64,000 nucleotides of DNA from CBDANZ01 sp965197865 (GTDB lineage: Bacteria; Acidobacteriota; Vicinamibacteria; Vicinamibacterales; CAVVIG01), in contig CBDANZ010000003.1 of the NCBI GenBank assembly GCA_965197865.1, positions 186,001 through 250,000 on the forward strand, written 5' to 3'. Below the pieces are notes generated by a model, which saw only the letters and a list, made by a program, of their open reading frames with translations, had not been told where the DNA came from and searched no databases. The position numbers were made by a program, and so were the translations under genes. Shown piece after piece: positions 59,540 through 64,000 of this stretch. Within the stretch, counting starts at the first letter, position 1. Each line of letters starts with the position of its first letter.

Positions 59540-60661
59540 ATGCTCGACGACATCGCCCAGGCTGTCCTGGCCCGCGAGGAGGTCATCAAGTACCTCCGCC
59601 ACGACGCCGACCGAGGCGACCAGGCCCGCGAGCGAATCTACGCGTATCTGGACGAGTTGCATACGACGCAGCGGTATCCGATCTATCGGGCGCTGCAGCA
59701 CCCCCTCTACCCGATCCTTCGAAAAATCGAGCGCAAGCCGGAGCACGTTCATCATGTGGCGACCGCCATCCACGAGGGTCACCGCATCGTCTACGCTTCG
59801 AACCACAAGAGCCACGTCGATTACCTCGTCGAGCCGCTCGCGCTCGACGACAACGGCATCCGGCCTCCGCTCATCGCGGCCGGCATCAATTTGTTCGGCG
59901 GTCCGCTCGGCTTGCTGCATCGCCACGTAACCGGCGCGATCCCCATCCGCCGCAACACGAAGGACCCGGCGTACCTCATTACGCTCAAGGCGTACGTAGC
60001 GGAAATCCTGAAGAAGCATGACCTCTTCTTCTACCCGGAGGGCGGCCGAAGCTACAGCGGCGAGCTCAAGTCAGCGAAGACCGGTCTGATTCACTGGGCG
60101 CTCACGGCGAACTGTCCCGAACTGGTGATCATCCCGGCTGCGGTGGCCTACGATCTCGTACTCGAGGATCACATCCTCTCCCGCCAACGGGTGAAGAAGC
60201 AGCAGCGGGCCTTCGCGCGGGAACTGGCCGAGATGGTGCGCTATGCCGTCGGCTACCGCTCGCGCGCGTTCGTCACCTTCGGCGCACCGATTGCTGCAGC
60301 CGACTGCAACCCGCAGTCGCGCAGCGACGTGCTCGAGCTGACCCGCACGATCCGCGTGCGCATCGGCGCGCTTTACAAGGTGCTGCCGACGGCGGTCTTT
60401 GCCGCGGCGATGCGGCCGTCCATCGCACGACGCGATCTGGAGAGCCGGGCCGATCAGATCCTGGAAGAGCTGACGGCTAAACGCGCAAATCTGGGCGTCA
60501 TGAGCGGTCGCCAGACTGTCGAGGAAGCGGCCAAGCCGTTCGAGACGCGCGGCATCGTGGTGCTCGAGCGCGGTCGCTTCCGTGTGCGCCAGCGGGGTGT
60601 ACTCCGCTACTACGCGCGGACGATCGAACACCTTCTGGCCACGCCGGGCCGGACGCACTAG
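59540..60661 (+). CDS. PlsB-like glycerol-3-phosphate acyltransferase
   Basis: Acylates glycerol-3-phosphate in phospholipid synthesis. 373 residues with the acyltransferase motifs in order: NHKSHVDYL (motif I, HxxxxD), GAIPIRRN (motif II), LFFYPEGGRSYSGELKSAKTG (motif III) and LVIIPAAVAYD (motif IV). The HKSHVDYL and FPEGGRSRTGK-like wording is that of GPAT rather than 1-acyl-glycerol-phosphate enzymes. About half the length of E. coli PlsB, so the large N- and C-terminal regions are missing, as in some Gram-negative relatives. Followed directly by the interrupted proline dehydrogenase (stop at 60659-60661, ATG 60662). Confidence 0.88.
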   Translation: MLDDIAQAVLAREEVIKYLRHDADRGDQARERIYAYLDELHTTQRYPIYRALQHPLYPILRKIERKPEHVHHVATAIHEGHRIVYASNHKSHVDYLVEPLALDDNGIRPPLIAAGINLFGGPLGLLHRHVTGAIPIRRNTKDPAYLITLKAYVAEILKKHDLFFYPEGGRSYSGELKSAKTGLIHWALTANCPELVIIPAAVAYDLVLEDHILSRQRVKKQQRAFARELAEMVRYAVGYRSRAFVTFGAPIAAADCNPQSRSDVLELTRTIRVRIGALYKVLPTAVFAAAMRPSIARRDLESRADQILEELTAKRANLGVMSGRQTVEEAAKPFETRGIVVLERGRFRVRQRGVLRYYARTIEHLLATPGRTH

Positions 60662-61594
60662 ATGCTCCACAACGCGGCCAAAGCATTCTTCCACCTCCTC
60701 GCACATCTCGGCGTTCTCAAGAAAGCGGCCTCACGGTACGGCATGCGGAAGCCGACCAGCTTCGCGCGCCGGTTCATCGCCCGCGAAACCGCGCCTGAGG
60801 CCATCGCCGCCGCCCGGGAGGTCGAGGCTCGAGGCTTCCTCCACACGCTCGATCACCTCGGCGAGAATATTCGCAGCCTTGCCGAAGCCGACGAGCCGAC
60901 GCGGGAGTACCTGCGGATCATCGACGCGATCCTCCAGTCGGGCATCGGCCGCAATCTGTCGCTGACGCTGACGCAGCTTGGCCTCGACGTGGACCGCGCA
61001 AGCGCGGTCGACAACCTCCGCAAGATCCTCGATCGCGCCGAAGGGTTCTTCGTTCGGATCGACCTGGAGAGCTCTCGGTATACCGATGTCACGTTGGACG
61101 TCTTCGAGACCCTCTGGGGCCAGAGCTACCGCCACATGGGCGTCGTGCTGCAGGCCGATCTCTATCGAACCGACCAGGACGCCCGGCGGGTAATGGCGCT
61201 CGGAGCCCAGGTCCGGCTGGTCAAAGGGGCCTATAAGGAGCCGAAGAAGGTCGCGTATCAGAAGAAAGCGGAAGTGGACACGGCGTACGTGCGGTTGATC
61301 GAGCGGTTTCTCACCGAGGGAAACTATCCGACCATCGCGACGCACGATCCGACAATGATTGATCGGGCGCGGTGGCTTGCCGCCCAGCATTAGATCGGGA
61401 CGGATCGGTTCGAGTTCCAGATACTGTACGGCAGCCGGCGCGACCTACAAGCGTCTCTCTTGAAGGACGGTTATCGCGTGCGTGTGTACATTCCGTTCGG
61501 CCGCGAGTGGTTCCCGTATTTCATGCGCCGGCTCGGCGCGCGTCCCGCCAACGTGGCATTCGTGCTCCGCGCGATGTTCGGTGAACGCGGGTAG
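60662..61594 (+). pseudogene. Proline dehydrogenase interrupted by an in-frame TAG
   Basis: FAD enzyme that oxidises proline to pyrroline-5-carboxylate. The reading frame from ATG 60662 gives 243 codons ending RARWLAAQH, then TAG (61391-61393). It continues without shift as IGTDRFEFQILYGSRRDLQA, SLLKDGYRVRVYIPFGREWF and PYFMRRLGARPANVAFVLRA to TAG 61592-61594. With read-through the length is 310, normal for PutB. The part after the stop contains the FEFQMLYG signature and the substrate-binding Arg pair (MRRLG), so the 243-residue product should be inactive. One base change would restore the gene. Confidence 0.85.
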
Positions 61595-61607
61595 TTAAGA
61601 TTAGAAG

Positions 61608-62990
61608 ATGCCGGATTGGCCTGCCGACCGCGCGCGGGCGATAGCGGTCGCCGTCCGCAACGCCGGCGGCCGCGCGCTGATTGTTGGAGGCTGGGTGAGA
61701 GACCGCCTGCTCGGCCTCGAATCGAAGGATATCGACATCGAGGTATTCGGCCTGGCCGCCGATCGGACGCGAGCCGTCCTCGAGACGCTGGACCGGGTCG
61801 AGGCCGTCGGCGAAAGCTTTCAAGTCTACAAGGCCGGCGATATCGACGTGTCGTTGCCGCGTCGAGAGTCGAAGTCCGGCCGAGGCCATCGCGGGTTCGA
61901 GGTGGCCGGAGATCCATTCATGACGGTCGCCGACGCCGCCCGGCGCCGCGACTTCACGATCAACGCGATTTCATGGGATCCGCTGACCGGCGAATACCTC
62001 GATCCTTTCAAAGGCAGGAGCGATCTTGCCGCACATCTTCTGCGCATGATCGACCCTGGAAGTTTTGCCGACGACAGCCTCCGAGTTCTGAGGGCCGTGC
62101 AGTTTGCCGCCAGGTTCGATCTGACGGTCGACGAGCACACCAAAGCCCTCTGTCGAGCGATTGCGCTCGATGATCTGCCCGCCGAACGGATCTGGGGCGA
62201 AATCGACAAGCTCCTCCTTGCGCCGCGCCCCTCGATCGGCTTTGCCCTCGCGCTGGAGCTCGGCGTCGTCGAGAAGCTGTTTCCAGAGCTAGGCGCGCTG
62301 GTCGGCTGCGCGCAGGAGCCGGACTGGCATCCCGAGGGCGACGTCTGGGTCCACACACTACAAGTGATCGACCGGGCTCGAGCCGTCGTCGACGACCTGC
62401 CGCGGCCCCAGCAGATCGCCGTCATGCTTGGCGCTGTCTGCCACGACTTCGGCAAACCGGCCACGACGGCGTTCCTCGACGGCCGGATCCGATCCATCGA
62501 TCACGAGGAACAGGGAGTCGCACCAACCGCCTCGTTTCTCGATCGACTCAACCTGTATTCAATTGTCGCTTATGACGTGCGCCAGCAGGTGCTCGGGCTG
62601 GTTCGCCAGCATCTGAAGCCTGGCATGTGGTTCAAGGTCCGCAGCCAAGTGAGGGATGGCGCGTTCAGGCGACTGGCGCAAAAGGTCGACCTCGAGCTAC
62701 TCGCCCGACTCGCGAAGGCCGATTGCCTGGGACGCGAGCCTGGCAGCTTTAACTGCGAAGCGATGGATTGGTTTCTGGAACGCGCGCGCTCTCTCGGCGT
62801 CCAACATCGCCCGCCCGCGCCCATCCTGCTCGGACGGCATGTCCTCGAGCTCGGGCTGAAGCCAGGCCCGCGCGTCGGCGAGATTCTGAAAGCCGTCTAC
62901 GAACAACAGCTCGACGGCACCGTGACGACGCTCGACGAAGGGATCACCGCGGCGAAACGCCTCGCCGCCCCTAACCCCCAACACGACTAG
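61608..62990 (+). CDS. cca: CCA-adding enzyme/tRNA nucleotidyltransferase with HD domain
   Basis: Adds or repairs the 3' CCA of tRNAs. 460 residues: nucleotidyltransferase head with GGWVRDRLLGLESKDIDIEV (catalytic DxD in KDIDIEV), RRRDFTINAIS, DPFKGRSDLAAHLLRMI and DDSLRVLRAVQFAARF. The C-terminal HD domain (EGDVWVHTLQVIDRARAV, CHDFGKPATTAF) is of the E. coli-like phosphohydrolase type. Both tRNA genes in this window encode their own CCA, so repair is the likely use. Starts 13 bases after the proline dehydrogenase stop. Confidence 0.93.
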   Translation: MPDWPADRARAIAVAVRNAGGRALIVGGWVRDRLLGLESKDIDIEVFGLAADRTRAVLETLDRVEAVGESFQVYKAGDIDVSLPRRESKSGRGHRGFEVAGDPFMTVADAARRRDFTINAISWDPLTGEYLDPFKGRSDLAAHLLRMIDPGSFADDSLRVLRAVQFAARFDLTVDEHTKALCRAIALDDLPAERIWGEIDKLLLAPRPSIGFALALELGVVEKLFPELGALVGCAQEPDWHPEGDVWVHTLQVIDRARAVVDDLPRPQQIAVMLGAVCHDFGKPATTAFLDGRIRSIDHEEQGVAPTASFLDRLNLYSIVAYDVRQQVLGLVRQHLKPGMWFKVRSQVRDGAFRRLAQKVDLELLARLAKADCLGREPGSFNCEAMDWFLERARSLGVQHRPPAPILLGRHVLELGLKPGPRVGEILKAVYEQQLDGTVTTLDEGITAAKRLAAPNPQHD

Positions 62991-63006
62991 GAGCACCCTG
63001 CGTAAC

Positions 63007-63050
63007 GCGGGACTTTGGTCCCGCTCACATGAGCAGGCCCAAAGACCTGC
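63007..63050. repeat. Pair of intergenic palindromes
   Basis: GCGGGAC-TTTG-GTCCCGC (63007-63024), then GCAGGCCCAAAGACCTGC (63033-63050), the latter one base from the element at 9241. It lies between cca and the convergent M16 peptidase gene. Confidence 0.8.
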
Positions 63051-63088
63051 GCTGCAGTCGGCCACGAGTAAGACGGCGGTGTGTAGCG

Positions 63089-64000
63089 CTACTGGGTGGC
63101 CTGAGGCGGAGCCACCAGCGTGCCGTCGGCGTTCCGGACTTCAGACGCGCCGAGATTGAGCTTCTGCAGATCCGCCCGGATCTTCGTCCGGTCACCGACA
63201 GCAATCACGAGCAGCTTCTCCGGCACGAGGTACTTCTCGGCGACCGCTTTCACGCGATCGGCGGTAACCGCCGAGAGCCGAGCGGGCAGCTTCGTGTAGT
63301 AGTCGAGCCCCAGGTCGTAGATGTAGATATTGGCGGTGCTCGCTGTCACGCGCGCGCTGGTTTCGAAGCCGGCTGGCAGCGAGCGCACGATCGAGTCCCT
63401 GGCCAGGCTGAGCTCCTCGGGTAAAAGCGGCGCCTCGCGAATCCGCCGCACTTCCTTGAATATTTCCGAAACGGCCGCGCCCGTCACGTCGGTCCGCACC
63501 CCGGACACGATGACGAACGGGCCGGCCGCGCGGCGAAATACGAACCGCGAGCCCGCTCCATACGTGTAGCCGTGCTGCTCCCGCAGATTGAGGTTGATGC
63601 GGCTCGAGAAAAGCCCACCGAGCGCCTCGTTCATCACGACGAGCGGCTCGTAGTCGGGCGTCGAGCGCGACACGCCAATCGAGGCCACTCGCACTTGAGT
63701 CTGCGGGGCGCCTGGCTTGTCGACGAACACGACGCGTGCGCCGGTCGTCGCGGCACTGCCGAGCGATGGCTGCGCCGGCGTCCCCCGCTGCCAGTCCCCA
63801 AACGCCTTCTCCACGAGCGGCTCGAGGTCGGCCACCGTGACCTGGCCCGACACGACGAGCGCCGCGTTGTTCGGCACGAAATTCTGCGACCAGAACATCT
63901 GCATGTCGTCGCGCGTCACCGCCGTGTTCGAGCCCTCGGTGCCGAGCTCCATGTATCCATACGGATGCGCCGGCCCATAGAGTGCGGCGTTCATCGCCAC
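63089..64000 (-). CDS. M16-family zinc peptidase-like protein, C-terminal part (cut by window edge)
   Basis: Insulinase/pitrilysin-type protein. The visible 303 residues are the second half: NAALYGPAHPYGYMELGTEG, MFWSQNFVPNNAALVVSGQV, then the second M16 lobe with ALGGLFSSRINLNLREQHGY, TYGAGSRFVFRRAAGPFVIV (the R/Y pair that helps substrate binding) and EELSLARDSIVRSLPAGFET. The zinc motif HxxEH would lie upstream, outside the window. It may be a secreted or periplasmic processing peptidase or an inactive partner subunit. The start codon is not in the window. Confidence 0.88.
   Translation of the reverse strand: MAMNAALYGPAHPYGYMELGTEGSNTAVTRDDMQMFWSQNFVPNNAALVVSGQVTVADLEPLVEKAFGDWQRGTPAQPSLGSAATTGARVVFVDKPGAPQTQVRVASIGVSRSTPDYEPLVVMNEALGGLFSSRINLNLREQHGYTYGAGSRFVFRRAAGPFVIVSGVRTDVTGAAVSEIFKEVRRIREAPLLPEELSLARDSIVRSLPAGFETSARVTASTANIYIYDLGLDYYTKLPARLSAVTADRVKAVAEKYLVPEKLLVIAVGDRTKIRADLQKLNLGASEVRNADGTLVAPPQATQ

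Noticed and set aside
1..64000. Reassigned TGA or TAG codons
   Set aside because: Intact genes here end with TGA and TAG, and the in-frame stops lie in genes with other decay.
1..64000. CRISPR arrays and rRNA genes
   Set aside because: No regularly spaced direct repeats with unique spacers and no rRNA sequence were found; the repeats present are palindromic or heptad-like.

Overview
ORGANISM. The window is GC-rich and densely coded on both strands. It carries many secreted PQQ-type beta-propellers, a TonB-dependent receptor, a large FtsX-type permease, an M1 peptidase and many heptad-like intergenic repeats. That mix resembles Acidobacteriota, perhaps the Vicinamibacteria. This is an inference from gene content only; there is no rRNA gene here to confirm it. 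LAYOUT. 1-4.0 kb: fumC (cut by the left edge) diverges from a complete frdABCD fumarate reductase operon of the haem-free, two-anchor type. 4.0-7.2 kb: the wreck of a minus-strand treY-otsB-glgE trehalose/alpha-glucan operon followed by an HD-GYP gene. All four are broken, by an internal deletion, a Trp-to-stop change, truncation or frameshifts. 7.4-9.8 kb: a small membrane-anchored protein, a methyltransferase with two in-frame stops, tRNA-Ser(CGA) and tadA. 10-16 kb: gltBD glutamate synthase. 16-21 kb: a frameshifted pseudopilin, a TlpA-like lipoprotein, an MFS carrier, and a sodium:solute symporter coupled to a DUF3311 protein. 21-31.3 kb: a LuxE/PaaK-like ligase, hotdog thioesterase, HemN-like radical SAM enzyme, unusual aldehyde dehydrogenase, GT4 glycosyltransferase, ABC ATPase and giant permease. 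Together these read as an undescribed make-and-export locus for a glycosylated, acyl-derived compound. 31.5-39.2 kb: TonB receptor, small membrane protein and three secreted PQQ-type propellers in an operon. 39.3-43 kb: iron alcohol dehydrogenase, flavin halogenase-like enzyme and two small membrane proteins. 43-47.2 kb: a decayed island next to tRNA-Arg(ACG). It holds an IS110 transposase remnant bracketed by two near-identical 151-158 bp inverted units, a broken tyrosine recombinase and gene fragments. A glutaredoxin gene also lies here, with TGA exactly at the first Cys of its CxxC motif and a bacterial SECIS-like hairpin just downstream. 47.4-64 kb: housekeeping genes (moaB, moeA, M1 peptidase, nadE, transketolase, isocitrate/isopropylmalate-type dehydrogenase, glycerol-phosphate acyltransferase, CCA-adding enzyme, partial M16 peptidase), plus a proline dehydrogenase interrupted by TAG. 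HOW THE GENES FIT TOGETHER. Central carbon, nitrogen and redox genes are intact, while several accessory genes are decaying, often through single-base stops. Palindromic repeats occur between genes and also in frame inside several genes. The points most worth checking are the candidate selenocysteine glutaredoxin, the ligase/reductase/radical SAM/ABC locus and the in-frame palindromic elements.
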